Assembly: GCF_009379765.1 (NCBI RefSeq)
Contig: NZ_WHTD01000027.1
Span: 1-64,000 of the forward strand
Source: Actinophytocola sp.
GTDB lineage: Bacteria; Actinomycetota; Actinomycetes; Mycobacteriales; Pseudonocardiaceae
Direction of reading: 5' to 3'
DNA: 64,000 nt
Within the stretch, counting starts at the first letter, position 1, and every line of letters starts with the position of its first letter. The notes beneath the pieces are model-generated. The model did no database searches, had not been told where the DNA came from, and saw nothing but the letters and a program-made list of their open reading frames with translations. The translations under genes were made by a program, and so were the position numbers. Positions 46,400-54,901 of this stretch are shown in pieces.

Positions 46400-46545
46400 G
46401 CCTCCGGCCCCCGGATTCCAGCCTACGGACCGGCCCCGACACTTCCGCCCGCAACCGATCAAGCCTGTGGACAACCGACAACCCGCGGGGGCCCCCCGCT
46501 TTCCAGTCTATTGACGGGCACCGACATTATCCGCGCGGTTGATCT
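46400..46545 (-). repeat. Dispersed intergenic repeat (inverted copies of the 50.8-kb family)
   Basis: Read on the minus strand, this stretch has AATAGACTGGAA, a GC palindrome of the GCGGGGG/CCCCCGC type, GTTGTC and CAGGCTTGATC. A second diverged unit with GGCTGGAATCCGG follows. Order and spacing match the units at 50799-51037. A perfect DnaA box lies at 46466-46474 (TTGTCCACA on the minus strand). Confidence 0.75.
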
Positions 46546-46565
46546 TGGTTGGGGACAACTCGGCG

Positions 46566-47807
46566 TCAGGTCAGCCGGCGGACCACCGCGTCGGCCAGGA
46601 GTCGGCCCTTCAGAGTGAGCACGCAGCGGCCGAAGCGGCCGTGCACCCCCTCCAGGGCGGCCGGGTCCAGCAGGCCGTCCACTGCCGCGACACGGGCCTC
46701 TTTCCGGGCGGCGGGGTCCAGGGCGTCCATCACCAGGCCGTCGACCAGGCGGAGCTCCAGCATCACGCGCTCGAGCCGGCGGTCCGATGTGGACAAGATC
46801 TCGCGGGCCGCGGCCGGGGAACGGCCCCCGGACAGCAGCTCCGCGTACTTCGCGGGGTGCTTCACGTTCCACCAGCGGACCCCGCCGACGTGGCTGTGCG
46901 CGCCAGGGCCGGCGCCCCACCAGTCGGCGCCGTGCCAGTAGCCGAGGTTGTGCCGGCACCACGCGTCCGGGCCGGCGGCCCAGTTCGACAACTCGTACCA
47001 GTGCAGGCCGGCCGCGGACAGCGCCGCGTCGACCTGCTCGTATCGTTCGGCGAGCACGTCGTCGTCGGGGGCGGGAAGGTCGCCGCGAGCTATGCGGCGG
47101 GCCAGGGCGGTGCCCTGCTCCACGATCAGCGCGTAGGCCGACACGTGGTCGACACCCGCGGCCAGCACCGCGTCCAGGGAGGCGGCGAGGTCGCCCGCGC
47201 GCTCGCCCGGGGCGCCGTAGATCAGGTCCAGGTTCACGTGGTCGAAGCCGGCCGCGCGCGCCTCGCCTGCGGCAGCCGCGGCCCGGCCAGGGGTGTGGGT
47301 GCGGTCCAGGACGGCCAGCACGTGCGGGGCCGCCGACTGCATGCCCAGCGACACCCGGGTGTAGCCGGCTTCCCGGATCCTCGCGAAGAAGTCCGGTGAC
47401 GTCGACTCGGGGTTGGACTCGGTGGTCACCTCGGCGTCCGGAGCGAGCCCGAAGGTCGAGCGGACCGCGTCGAGGACCGCCGCCAGGCCGGGGGCGCCCA
47501 GCAGGGACGGGGTGCCGCCGCCGACGAAGACCGAGGACGCCCGTGGCGGGGCGCCGAGGACCGACGCGGCCAGGGTCAGCTCGCGGCGCAGACCGTCCAA
47601 CCAGGACGCCGGGGACGCGGGCGAGGAGGCGAGCTCTGCCGCGGTGTAGGTGTTGAAGTCGCAGTAACCGCAGCGCGTGGCGCAGAACGGCACGTGCACG
47701 TAGACGCCGAACGGCCGGCGCCCGAGCCCACGCAGGGCGGACTCGGGCAGCGAGCCGTCGGCAGGAGCGACGTCTCCGTCAGGGAGCGCGGATGGCACGA
47801 GAACCAT
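46566..47807 (-). CDS. hemW: Radical SAM haem chaperone HemW
   Basis: This 413-residue radical-SAM protein has the cluster motif C42-ATR-C46-GY-C49. VHVPFCATRCGYCDFN and FVGGGTPSLL are typical of the HemN/HemW family. It lacks the extra N-terminal part of true coproporphyrinogen dehydrogenase HemN and is best read as HemW. HemW carries haem to respiratory enzymes. The ATG at 47807 is used. A GTG at 47798 has better spacing from GGAGG and may be the true start. Confidence 0.9.
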   Translation of the reverse strand: MVLVPSALPDGDVAPADGSLPESALRGLGRRPFGVYVHVPFCATRCGYCDFNTYTAAELASSPASPASWLDGLRRELTLAASVLGAPPRASSVFVGGGTPSLLGAPGLAAVLDAVRSTFGLAPDAEVTTESNPESTSPDFFARIREAGYTRVSLGMQSAAPHVLAVLDRTHTPGRAAAAAGEARAAGFDHVNLDLIYGAPGERAGDLAASLDAVLAAGVDHVSAYALIVEQGTALARRIARGDLPAPDDDVLAERYEQVDAALSAAGLHWYELSNWAAGPDAWCRHNLGYWHGADWWGAGPGAHSHVGGVRWWNVKHPAKYAELLSGGRSPAAAREILSTSDRRLERVMLELRLVDGLVMDALDPAARKEARVAAVDGLLDPAALEGVHGRFGRCVLTLKGRLLADAVVRRLT

Positions 47808-47822
47808 CCTCCGCTCGGCGGG

Positions 47823-48566
47823 TCAGCGGAAGACGACCAGGGTCACCACGGACGCGCCCGCGGCGAGGACCAGGAACACGGCCCCGTAGATCGGCGCCTT
47901 GCGGAACCAGTGGGTGTGCCGGTCGATCGCGACCCGGCCGGGACCGGTGAACAGCAGCGCGAACGCCGCGCCCGCGTACATCATCTCCATCTCGACACCG
48001 CCGAGGAAGGTGTTCCAGTCGCCCTTCACCACGATCACGTTGGCCATCACACCGAGGATCGCGGCCGCACCGGCCGGGAAGAACAGGCCGAGGACCAGCA
48101 GCACGCCACCGGCGGTCTCACTGAGCGCGACAACCCAGGCGAGGATCGTCGGCTCGGTGTAGCCGAACCCTCTCAGCAGCTCCTCGGTGCCACCCATGCC
48201 GAGGCCGTCGAACCAGCCGAAGAACTTGTCCAGGCCGTGCGCGATGAACAGCCCACCGAGCACGAGTCTGAGCACCAGCAGGCCGAAGTCCAGCCCGCCG
48301 TGCCAGGCGATACCGGGCGATCGCGGCTCCTCGTCGTCGAAGTCGCCGCCGAACTCGCTGTCGTAGGAGGACGACGTGGTGGAGGTGCCGGGCAGCACGG
48401 TCGTCGCCCCGCTGGAGTACCCGTCGTCGAACGACGAGTCACCGCGGGAGCCGAGACCCTGGCCCGAACCGTAGTCCCGCGTGGCGTACCGGTCGTCGCC
48501 ACCGTCGAACAGGCCGCTATCTGAGTAACCGCCCGCAGCCTGTGGGCGGTTGTCGTCAGTAGTCAC
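47823..48566 (-). CDS. DoxX-family membrane protein with disordered N-terminus
   Basis: This 247-residue protein has about 85 residues of Ser/Gly/Asp-rich, probably disordered sequence. The DoxX domain with four membrane helices follows (LVLRLVLGGLFIAHGLDKFF, ALSETAGGVLLVLGLF). DoxX proteins are linked to redox and thiol metabolism in mycobacteria, with no settled reaction. The GTG at 48566 has only a weak ribosome site. The hemW start is 16 bases downstream in the same direction. Confidence 0.87.
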   Translation of the reverse strand: MTTDDNRPQAAGGYSDSGLFDGGDDRYATRDYGSGQGLGSRGDSSFDDGYSSGATTVLPGTSTTSSSYDSEFGGDFDDEEPRSPGIAWHGGLDFGLLVLRLVLGGLFIAHGLDKFFGWFDGLGMGGTEELLRGFGYTEPTILAWVVALSETAGGVLLVLGLFFPAGAAAILGVMANVIVVKGDWNTFLGGVEMEMMYAGAAFALLFTGPGRVAIDRHTHWFRKAPIYGAVFLVLAAGASVVTLVVFR

Positions 48567-48626
48567 CCCGCGCAGGGTAGGGCATTGGCCGACCGGACGC
48601 GGCGGTGCCGTCGTATCAGCGGCGCA

Positions 48627-49547
48627 TCAATACTCTCCGTGTACCAGGTTCTCCGGCTCCGCACCGGCCGCGTACCGCGCGATCTCGGCCGCCACGGCAT
48701 ACGCGCGCCGGCTGTAGTCGTGCACGCTGCCTGCCACGTGCGGTGTCAGCAACAGGCCCGGTGCGGTCCACAGTGGATGGTCGGGTGGGAGCGGCTCGGG
48801 CTCGGTGACGTCGAGTGCCGCACGCAGCCGTCCCGCGGTCAGCTCCGCCAGCAACGCGTCGGTGTCGACCACCTTGCCGCGCGCGGCGTTCACCAGCACG
48901 CCGCCGTCGGGCATGCGGGCGAGGAAGTCCGCGTCGACGAGGCCGGTCGTGGCGTCGGTGAGCGGCACCATCAGCACGACCGCATCGTGCTCGCCGAGCA
49001 GGTCCGGCAGCTCGTCGATCCCGTGCACGCCATCGCGTGCCCGGGTGCCGACGAGCGTGACGGTGGCGTCGCACGCCTCCAGCCGGCGGCGGGTACGCAG
49101 CGCGACGTCACCCGCGCCGAGCACAAGAACCCGCTTGTCCTGCAGCGTGTCCGTCGGCCGGCGGGTCCAGGTCCGCGCCTGCCTGGCCCGCTCGAACGGG
49201 ACCAGCTCGCGGTAGACCGCGATCAGCGCGCCGAGCGCCCACTCCGCGGTGCTGCCGCCGTGCGCGCCGCGGGCGGTGGACAGCAGGACGCTGGACGGGA
49301 TCCGGCCTATCCAGTTCTCCGCGCCGGTGGTCATGAGCTGGATCAGCCGCAGGTTCGGCATCCGGTCGACGAACGACTCCGGGTCGATCGGGACGAGGAA
49401 CGCGGGCACCAGCACCTCGGCCTCGGCGGTCTCCGGCGGGAGCGGTTCGTCCGGTTGCGCCCCGTCGTACCTGATCGCCCGGACGCCGCCGATGCCGGCC
49501 AGCGCGGCAACGCCTTCCTCATCGGGCACCAGGACCGTGATCGTCAC
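48627..49547 (-). CDS. D-isomer-specific 2-hydroxyacid dehydrogenase
   Basis: This 306-residue NAD-dependent dehydrogenase has the nucleotide fold VLVLGAGDVALRTRRRL and the region VNAARGKVVDTDALL, which carries the active-site Arg. The Glu is in LDVTEPEPLP, and the catalytic His is in LLTPHVAGS. The substrate (glyoxylate, phosphoglycerate or another 2-oxo acid) cannot be decided. The length and the VFERAR-like linker fit stand-alone glyoxylate-reductase-type members. The GTG at 49547 is preferred because GAGAGG lies 9 bases upstream. A GTG at 49556 is also in frame. Confidence 0.87.
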   Translation of the reverse strand: MTITVLVPDEEGVAALAGIGGVRAIRYDGAQPDEPLPPETAEAEVLVPAFLVPIDPESFVDRMPNLRLIQLMTTGAENWIGRIPSSVLLSTARGAHGGSTAEWALGALIAVYRELVPFERARQARTWTRRPTDTLQDKRVLVLGAGDVALRTRRRLEACDATVTLVGTRARDGVHGIDELPDLLGEHDAVVLMVPLTDATTGLVDADFLARMPDGGVLVNAARGKVVDTDALLAELTAGRLRAALDVTEPEPLPPDHPLWTAPGLLLTPHVAGSVHDYSRRAYAVAAEIARYAAGAEPENLVHGEY

Positions 49548-49598
49548 GCTCGCCACCCTCTCACGTGTTGTTCACGGCGGTGGACCTAGCTTGGGGGC

Positions 49599-50774
49599 AT
49601 GGGAGCGCGGTGGCGGACGTTGATGGCCGGCGTCACGGTCGGTTGTGTGCTGCTGGCCGCGGGCTGCGCCACGTTCAGTGACCAACCGGAGGACTGGCAC
49701 CCGCAGGACGACCTGACCCCGCAGGCCGGGCCCGACCCGCAGCTGCCGGGTGAGGGCAGCCCCGAGACGCCGGGCGGGCCGGAGCAGACGCCGCCGTCGG
49801 AGGTCCCGCCACCGGACGGGTGCACCGACTACAACCCCGCCGTGATCGCGACCTGCCTGGACAAGGTGGGCGCGGTGGCCGCGCTGCCCGGCGACGGCAC
49901 CGAGCCCACCGCGATCGTCGGCGAGCGGTCGACCGGCCGCATCCTGCGGGTGAAGCGGGGCGCGGACCCGCAGGTCATCGCCACGATCCCGGTCGAAGCG
50001 AGCACCGACGGCGGCCTCACCGGTCTCGCGCTCTCCCCCACCTACGCCGAGGACCAGCTGCTGTTCGCGTACGTCACGACGCCGACGGACAACCGCCTGG
50101 TCCGCATCGCCCCCGGCGACACCCCCAAACCGGTGCTGACCGGCATCCCGCGCGGACCGAGCGGCAACAAGGGCGCGCTCGGCCTCGACCACCGCGGGGC
50201 GTTGCTGCTCGCGACCGGCGACGCGGGCAACCCGAACGCGGCCAAGGACCCCCGCTCGATGGCCGGCAAGGTGCTCCGGCTCGACACGGCCGGCAAGGCG
50301 GCCGCCGACAACCCGAACCCGGGCTCGATCGTGGCGAGCGGGCTGCACTCCCCCGGCGGCGTCTGCGGCGCGCTGGACGGGTCGCGGATGTGGGTCACCG
50401 ACCAGGCACCCCAGCAGGACCTGCTCTACCAGCTGCAGCTCGGCAAGGACCTGACCACGCCGGCGTGGAGCTGGCCGGACCGGCCCGGGGTCGCCGGCTG
50501 CGTCTCCGCCTCGGACTCGGTGTGGGTGGCCACCTCCAAGGCCGGCAACCTGCAGAGCCTGCCGCTGGCCGAGGACGGGTCGTTCTCCGCCAAGCCGCAG
50601 GTGACCATGGCCGCCGACGAGGGCTTCGGGCTGCTCGGCGGGTTCGACCTCGTCAACGAGCAGGTCGCGGTCGCCGGCACGGTCAACAAGGACGGCGGCA
50701 AGCCGGTCTCCAGCGACGACCGGGCCGTGGTCATCTCGGTGGCCGGTGGCGCCGGTGGCGGCGGCCCCGACTGA
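49599..50774 (+). CDS. Glucose/sorbosone-dehydrogenase-like lipoprotein (LppZ-like)
   Basis: This 391-residue lipoprotein has a signal peptide with lipobox LLAAGC (lipidated C23) and a Pro/Glu-rich spacer to about residue 75. A six-bladed beta-propeller of the glucose/sorbosone dehydrogenase family follows (DGGLTGLALSPTYAEDQLLF, then RILRVKRG-type blades). The mycobacterial relative is LppZ. PQQ dependence and substrate are not established. The ATG at 49599 starts MGARWRTLMAG. It is divergent from the dehydrogenase gene. A tandem-repeat region follows its stop. Confidence 0.82.
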   Translation: MGARWRTLMAGVTVGCVLLAAGCATFSDQPEDWHPQDDLTPQAGPDPQLPGEGSPETPGGPEQTPPSEVPPPDGCTDYNPAVIATCLDKVGAVAALPGDGTEPTAIVGERSTGRILRVKRGADPQVIATIPVEASTDGGLTGLALSPTYAEDQLLFAYVTTPTDNRLVRIAPGDTPKPVLTGIPRGPSGNKGALGLDHRGALLLATGDAGNPNAAKDPRSMAGKVLRLDTAGKAAADNPNPGSIVASGLHSPGGVCGALDGSRMWVTDQAPQQDLLYQLQLGKDLTTPAWSWPDRPGVAGCVSASDSVWVATSKAGNLQSLPLAEDGSFSAKPQVTMAADEGFGLLGGFDLVNEQVAVAGTVNKDGGKPVSSDDRAVVISVAGGAGGGGPD

Positions 50775-50798
50775 TCCACAGCTCCGCTCCGCGGCGAC

Positions 50799-51037
50799 CG
50801 AAACCGTCAGAGCCGCCGAATAGACTGGAACGCGGGGGCCCCCGCGACTCCGGGGGTTGTCCACAGGCTTGATCGGCTTCAGGCCGAAACCGTCGGTGTG
50901 CGTCGTTAAGCTGGAATGCGGGGGGTCCCCGCGACTCCGGGGGTTGTCCACAGGGTCGATCGGCCTCGGGCGGAAGCGCCGGGACCGGTACGGAGGCCGG
51001 AATCCGGCGCCGGAGGCCGCGGCCTCCGGCCCCCGGC
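50799..51037 (+). repeat. Three tandem units of an ~84-bp intergenic repeat with DnaA boxes
   Basis: Unit 1 (about 50799-50881) and unit 2 (about 50882-50965) are close copies. Each has CCGAAACCGTC, GCTGGAA or GACTGGAA, a GC palindrome, CGCGACTCCGGGGGTTGTCC, ACAGG and GATCGGC. Unit 3 (about 50966-51037) is diverged. Perfect DnaA boxes TTGTCCACA lie at 50857-50865 and 50944-50952. Inverted copies occur at 46400-46545, so the family brackets the 4.2-kb hemW-to-lipoprotein block. Confidence 0.8.
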
Positions 51038-51042
51038 ACGGC

Positions 51043-52221
51043 TCAGTCCACCTGCTCGAACCAGGCGAGCACCCGCGGCACCGCCGTGCGTCCGGCCGTG
51101 ACGTGGTCGATGTCACCCAGGTTGACCACGGAGGCGCGCACACCGCTCTCCGCCAGCTGGTCCCGGCAGTTCAGCGTGTTCGCGATCGCCACGTCCCCGT
51201 CCCCCGTCGAGGTGTACAGGCGGACCGGGACCCTCGGCCGCCAGTCGCGGCACGCGTCGTCGTTGGTTCGCAGCACCCGGGCCAGGGTGCCGGTCGGGTG
51301 CCTCAGCTCGGCCAGGAACGCGGTGGTGAACAGCTCCTCCGGCGAACCGGGCAGCGACGTCACGATGTCCTGCTCCGGCGTGTCGCTGTTGAACAGCGTG
51401 TCCATCATCTGGTCGTACGGGGCCTGGAACGCCTCTGCCGGGTCGTCCCACAGGTGGTACTCGCGGTTCCACGCCACCATCGCATAGCCCAGGTAGAGCG
51501 TGGCGCTCAGGCCGTCCAGGCGGCCGTCGAGCGCGGCCGGCAGCTCCGCCCCGCGGATGTCGAGCGGCCCGCTGATCGACGCCACCGCACCGAGCCGGAA
51601 GTGCGGGTCCCGCTGCAGCGCCCGCGCCACCAGCATCGAGGCCTGGCCGCCCTGCGAGAAGCCGGTCACCAGCACCCGCCGGTCCAGCCGGGCGAGGCCG
51701 CTGGCGGCCCGCAGGGCGTCGAGTGACGCGGTCACCGTCGGCTTGCTGATCATGTACGGGTGCGTGCCCGGCCCCTCGCCCAGCCCGAGGTAGTCCGGCG
51801 CCACCGTCACGTGGCCCGCGGTCGCGAACTGGACCGCCGCGGCACGGTCCAGGTTGTCCGACATCGAGCCCGTGTCGTCGCGGTTGGCCCGGGTGCCGTG
51901 CAGCCACGCCACCGTCGGCCGCCCGGGACCGGCGCCACGCGGGACCGCGACCAGCGCGGTCGCGGTCGTCGGGCGGCCGTCGACGCCGCGGGTGCGATAC
52001 GTCATCCGGTACAGGTCCACGCCGTGCCGGACGGCGCCCGCGTCCAGCTCGTAGCCGGTCAGGTACGCCGCGACCTCGGCACGGCTCATCGAGGCGATCT
52101 TCGTCGCCGCTACCTGCTCCTGCGCCGCCACGACCGGCGCCGGGGCGGCGACCGCCACGGCGGGGGCGACGACCATCAACGCGGCACAGACGGCAGCGGT
52201 GGCGACCCTGGTTCTACGCAT
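51043..52221 (-). CDS. Secreted lipase/alpha-beta hydrolase (secretory lipase family)
   Basis: This 392-residue protein has a Sec signal peptide (MRRTRVATAAVCAALMVVAP, cleavage near AVAAPAP). An alpha/beta-hydrolase fold of the secretory-lipase (LIP) type follows. The nucleophile Ser is in TGFSQGGQA, and the likely Asp and His are in STGDGDVAIAN and GDIDHVTAG. It probably hydrolyses lipids or esters outside the cell. The ATG at 52221 follows GGGGGGA by 6 bases. The gene stands alone between repeat regions. Confidence 0.88.
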   Translation of the reverse strand: MRRTRVATAAVCAALMVVAPAVAVAAPAPVVAAQEQVAATKIASMSRAEVAAYLTGYELDAGAVRHGVDLYRMTYRTRGVDGRPTTATALVAVPRGAGPGRPTVAWLHGTRANRDDTGSMSDNLDRAAAVQFATAGHVTVAPDYLGLGEGPGTHPYMISKPTVTASLDALRAASGLARLDRRVLVTGFSQGGQASMLVARALQRDPHFRLGAVASISGPLDIRGAELPAALDGRLDGLSATLYLGYAMVAWNREYHLWDDPAEAFQAPYDQMMDTLFNSDTPEQDIVTSLPGSPEELFTTAFLAELRHPTGTLARVLRTNDDACRDWRPRVPVRLYTSTGDGDVAIANTLNCRDQLAESGVRASVVNLGDIDHVTAGRTAVPRVLAWFEQVD

Positions 52222-52691
52222 TTCTGTCCCCCCACAACGGTTTTCCTCGTGGGACAACCATGTCGGGCCGCGGGGAGAACCGGGATGGGGCGGGCCACCG
52301 AGTACGGGGTGGGGCCAGCCACAGGGCCCCGGCAAAGTCGCGAGTCCAACCGTCCCGACCCGCGAGTCCAACACTCACGACCCCGAACGTTGGACTCGCG
52401 GGACCCGAAGGCGAAGTCACATTTGGTGACCTAATTGTGACCCGCGATCCCCGACGGCCTGGCCGGAGGGCACCAGCGGGGACTGATCCATCGCCCACTG
52501 GATGGCGGTGCCAGCGTGAGCTGCTTAGTGTGTGGTCCCGACACGGTACGACTCGAAGATGGTGCGCGGACACAGCGAACGTGAGCAGAGCCGGGCTGCA
52601 GGGCGGCAGATCCATGCGCCTTACCCGGTGGTTCATCTCGATCAGCCGATTCGACGGCCCTAACTTGAAGCGGTGGCGCCGAGATTGAGCG
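52222..52691. other. 470-base region without a gene, holding a repeat/hairpin
   Basis: No reading frame here has convincing composition or ribosome site. The first third carries the CGCGAGTCCAAC repeats (52339-52402). The rest has no feature I can name. GC content drops from here onward, marking the start of the accessory part of the window. Confidence 0.6.
52339..52402. repeat. Direct and inverted copies of CGCGAGTCCAAC
   Basis: CGCGAGTCCAAC occurs at 52339-52350 and again at 52361-52372. Its exact complement is at 52389-52400. The second copy and the complement extend to 14-base arms (52359-52372 and 52389-52402) around a 16-base loop, giving a strong hairpin downstream of no gene's stop. 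Confidence 0.8.
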
Positions 52692-53528
52692 TCAGATCTG
52701 GCGCCCGGCGCACTCCCTGTACCGGCTGAGCGCTGCGTCGATCAGTCGTGTTGAGACAATTGCGGCTGCGTGAAGTAGCTGCACGGGCATCGTGATGCGT
52801 CCCAGCATCATGGTGTCCTGCTGGCCCACGACTTCACGATCAAGCAGCGACAACGTCGCGTGGAAGTCGCCGTGGGCAAGCGCGCTGCACCCGTTCCAGG
52901 CGAATCGCGCCAAGTTGGAGTCAAGGCTGGCCAGCGTCGCCGCTTGCGTGACGATCCTGGCATAGCCAAACTCGTGAGGGTTGAAAACCTTCTTGAGCTC
53001 GGTGGAAGTGAGGCCGGCGGCCTTACCAAGAGCCCTGAGCTCGTCGCTTCTTACCTGCGTCGTGCGCGGCGGCGTAGCACCGATGATCTTGTGTATCTTG
53101 TCGCTGGCTGTGATCTCCCTGGCCTGCAGGCCCAGGCGCCGAAACACTCGCTGCCTACGTACCTCTGGGCCGAGCAGCCAGATGACACGTGCCGCGTTCT
53201 CCAGCGCGCCACGCAGAAGAGACGCCTGGGCGTGGGTGTGCAGGAAGACCTGCGGTCGACCAGTGGCGCTGTTCTCGATCAGTGACCTTCGCAGACAGTG
53301 GAGATGATCCACGGCGACCGTGATCGCGTTCCAAGAGTATGACGACAGGTGGTGGCGCGGCGCGGTTGCTGCGTCGTCTACCGCGAGCGGGCTGCCCGGC
53401 TGGACGATCCACACTCCAGAAGGATCGTTGGTGATGCTTTCCCAGGTTGAAGCTCGATCCAGCAGGTCAACCACCTGCCAAAGCTGTCGCTGTTCCTGCT
53501 GGTTGGTCACCTCAACTGCCATGGCCAT
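52692..53528 (-). CDS. Hypothetical protein of the accessory region
   Basis: This 278-residue, mainly helical protein has motifs LLRGALENAARVIWLLGPE and SALAHGDFHA. These recall DUF5677/HEPN-like proteins, where an Arg/Glu helix is followed later by a His-containing helix. The similarity is weak and the function unknown. In-frame ATGs at 53591, 53528 and 53522 are possible. The ATG at 53528 is used, with CGGGG upstream. Base composition is less GC-rich than the genes to the left. It is divergent from the similar-sized gene at 53835. Confidence 0.6.
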   Translation of the reverse strand: MAMAVEVTNQQEQRQLWQVVDLLDRASTWESITNDPSGVWIVQPGSPLAVDDAATAPRHHLSSYSWNAITVAVDHLHCLRRSLIENSATGRPQVFLHTHAQASLLRGALENAARVIWLLGPEVRRQRVFRRLGLQAREITASDKIHKIIGATPPRTTQVRSDELRALGKAAGLTSTELKKVFNPHEFGYARIVTQAATLASLDSNLARFAWNGCSALAHGDFHATLSLLDREVVGQQDTMMLGRITMPVQLLHAAAIVSTRLIDAALSRYRECAGRQI

Positions 53529-53834
53529 GTACCCCGAGATCATGCGGGACCATGAGGCGCGGATCCCGCGGAACCTACAAGTATTTGCCATGAGATGCGC
53601 AGACTCGCGGCGACACGCCGAGACGGTTGCATCGTCGATGAGAACCAGGAAGCCTGTCGCCAGGTGATCTGGGCGAGTGCGTCGAGTAGGTCGTCGGGCC
53701 GTGGCCCTCAGTGACTCATTTGTGACCTGCGCTCGGCTTCACAACGTGACCGGGATCGGCGTACTCAAGAGTCTTGCAGATACGGCGCCCGCGTCTGTGG
53801 CAACGGCTGTCGCTGCGGTGGCGATACACCGTTC
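53529..53834. other. Divergent intergenic region, nothing identified
   Basis: This stretch of about 300 bases separates the two accessory hypothetical genes. It holds their promoters presumably, but I see no clear palindrome, repeat or RNA structure. If the first gene starts at 53591, its first codons lie here. Confidence 0.5.
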
Positions 53835-54575
53835 GTGATCCAAGACGAAAACAGGGATCCGGCGACGGGTCAGCGGGCTGGGGATGCAATCCTCCTGTTG
53901 ACTAGTTCGTTTGTCCAGCTCACTGAGGCAGGACAGATCAGTGTCCTGGATGATCGGGAACACGTGTTCCAGTCGGTGTACGGATGGTGGGTATGGATCA
54001 ACCGGAGCAGCCAACTCGTGCTACTTGCGCACGATGCCGGGCGCGGCCACGAGGCCGCTCCGAGCGTCCGTTCGATCCTCGAACACGCCCTCGTGCTGCA
54101 CTGGGTCGTTGAAGTCGGAGATGACGCCATGGCAGCAGTTAAGGCAGCCGGCACCGAGAATCGGCGCAAGCTCTTCGACCACGCGCACAAGGCGAACTGG
54201 CCGATCCCTCCAGACATCACCCGCCCCGAGAAGGCCACGCACCCGCTGTCGGGGATGATTACGAACTTCGCGGACCTATGCATCGCCTACGACGCCGAGA
54301 CCCTCTACGTGCCATACCGCACGCTCTCCGCCCACGTGCACCCCAGCCCGAAGGGCGCGGAAGCCTACCTGGGTGACGACGGCACACTGATCAACCACGG
54401 CACCAGACCGATCCACGACCATCTCGTATTGACCGCGATCTCGTTGATAATGGCCGCCCGCGCAATTAACTCCCTACTCGCAGGGCACCCGTTGGTCGAA
54501 GCGATCACTCACGCACAGGACCAGCTCGGAACAACGATAGAATCACCAAGATTGCGACGCGCTTCTGACCGTTAG
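53835..54575 (+). CDS. DUF5677-like hypothetical protein
   Basis: This 246-residue helical protein has RSILEHALVLHWVVEVGDD in the middle and YRTLSAHVHPSPKGAEAYLG later, a pattern seen in DUF5677-type proteins. RTLSAH fits the HEPN-type R-x4-H. HEPN proteins are often RNases in toxin-antitoxin or defence systems, but the match is only a short motif. The GTG at 53835 has no clear ribosome site. It faces away from the 52692 gene and lies in lower-GC DNA. Confidence 0.65.
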   Translation: MIQDENRDPATGQRAGDAILLLTSSFVQLTEAGQISVLDDREHVFQSVYGWWVWINRSSQLVLLAHDAGRGHEAAPSVRSILEHALVLHWVVEVGDDAMAAVKAAGTENRRKLFDHAHKANWPIPPDITRPEKATHPLSGMITNFADLCIAYDAETLYVPYRTLSAHVHPSPKGAEAYLGDDGTLINHGTRPIHDHLVLTAISLIMAARAINSLLAGHPLVEAITHAQDQLGTTIESPRLRRASDR

Positions 54576-54800
54576 TAGTTTGAGGTCTTACTCTGTATTG
54601 GCGTGTCGCTCAGACGGATTAGCCGAGTCGATGCGCACGGCATCTCGCCGTGCTCGTTGGGATACCACGCTCGGAGATGGTATCCAGCGGGCAATGTTTG
54701 GCCATCGCTCCAACGCGTCATTTCCTGGACAGTTGTCATTGACGTGATTCTCGATTGGTGACGAGCGTGTGCCGACGCTGGGAGAATGCAGGCCTGAATG

Positions 54801-54874
54801 TGGGGCAGGCGGGACTTGAACCCGCGGCCAAAGGATTATGAGTCCTCCGCTCTAACCGACTGAGCTACTGCCCC
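54801..54874 (-). tRNA. tRNA with CAU anticodon (elongator Met or lysidine-type Ile2)
   Basis: The 74-base cloverleaf is complete. The acceptor stem is GGGGCAG/CTGCCCC with A73, the D arm is GCTC...GAGC and the anticodon loop is CTCATAA with CAT. The T arm is GCGGG-TTCAAGT-CCCGC. CCA is not encoded. The CAU anticodon is shared by elongator tRNA-Met and tRNA-Ile2 (whose C34 becomes lysidine), and I cannot separate them by eye. It borders mobile-element genes, and tRNA 3' ends are the usual AICE target. No duplicated tRNA end is visible in the window. Confidence 0.93.
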
Positions 54875-54901
54875 TTGCGAGTTCGATGCTTTCCGAATGT
54901 T

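Noticed and set aside
52214-52636. Minus-strand frame of 140 codons in the gap upstream of the lipase gene
   Set aside because: It crosses the repeats and the lipase ribosome site and has no family features.
54576-54800. Duplicated tRNA end (att site) in the 225 bases downstream of the tRNA 3' end
   Set aside because: No stretch repeats the tRNA 3' half here. The gap holds no gene that I can support.
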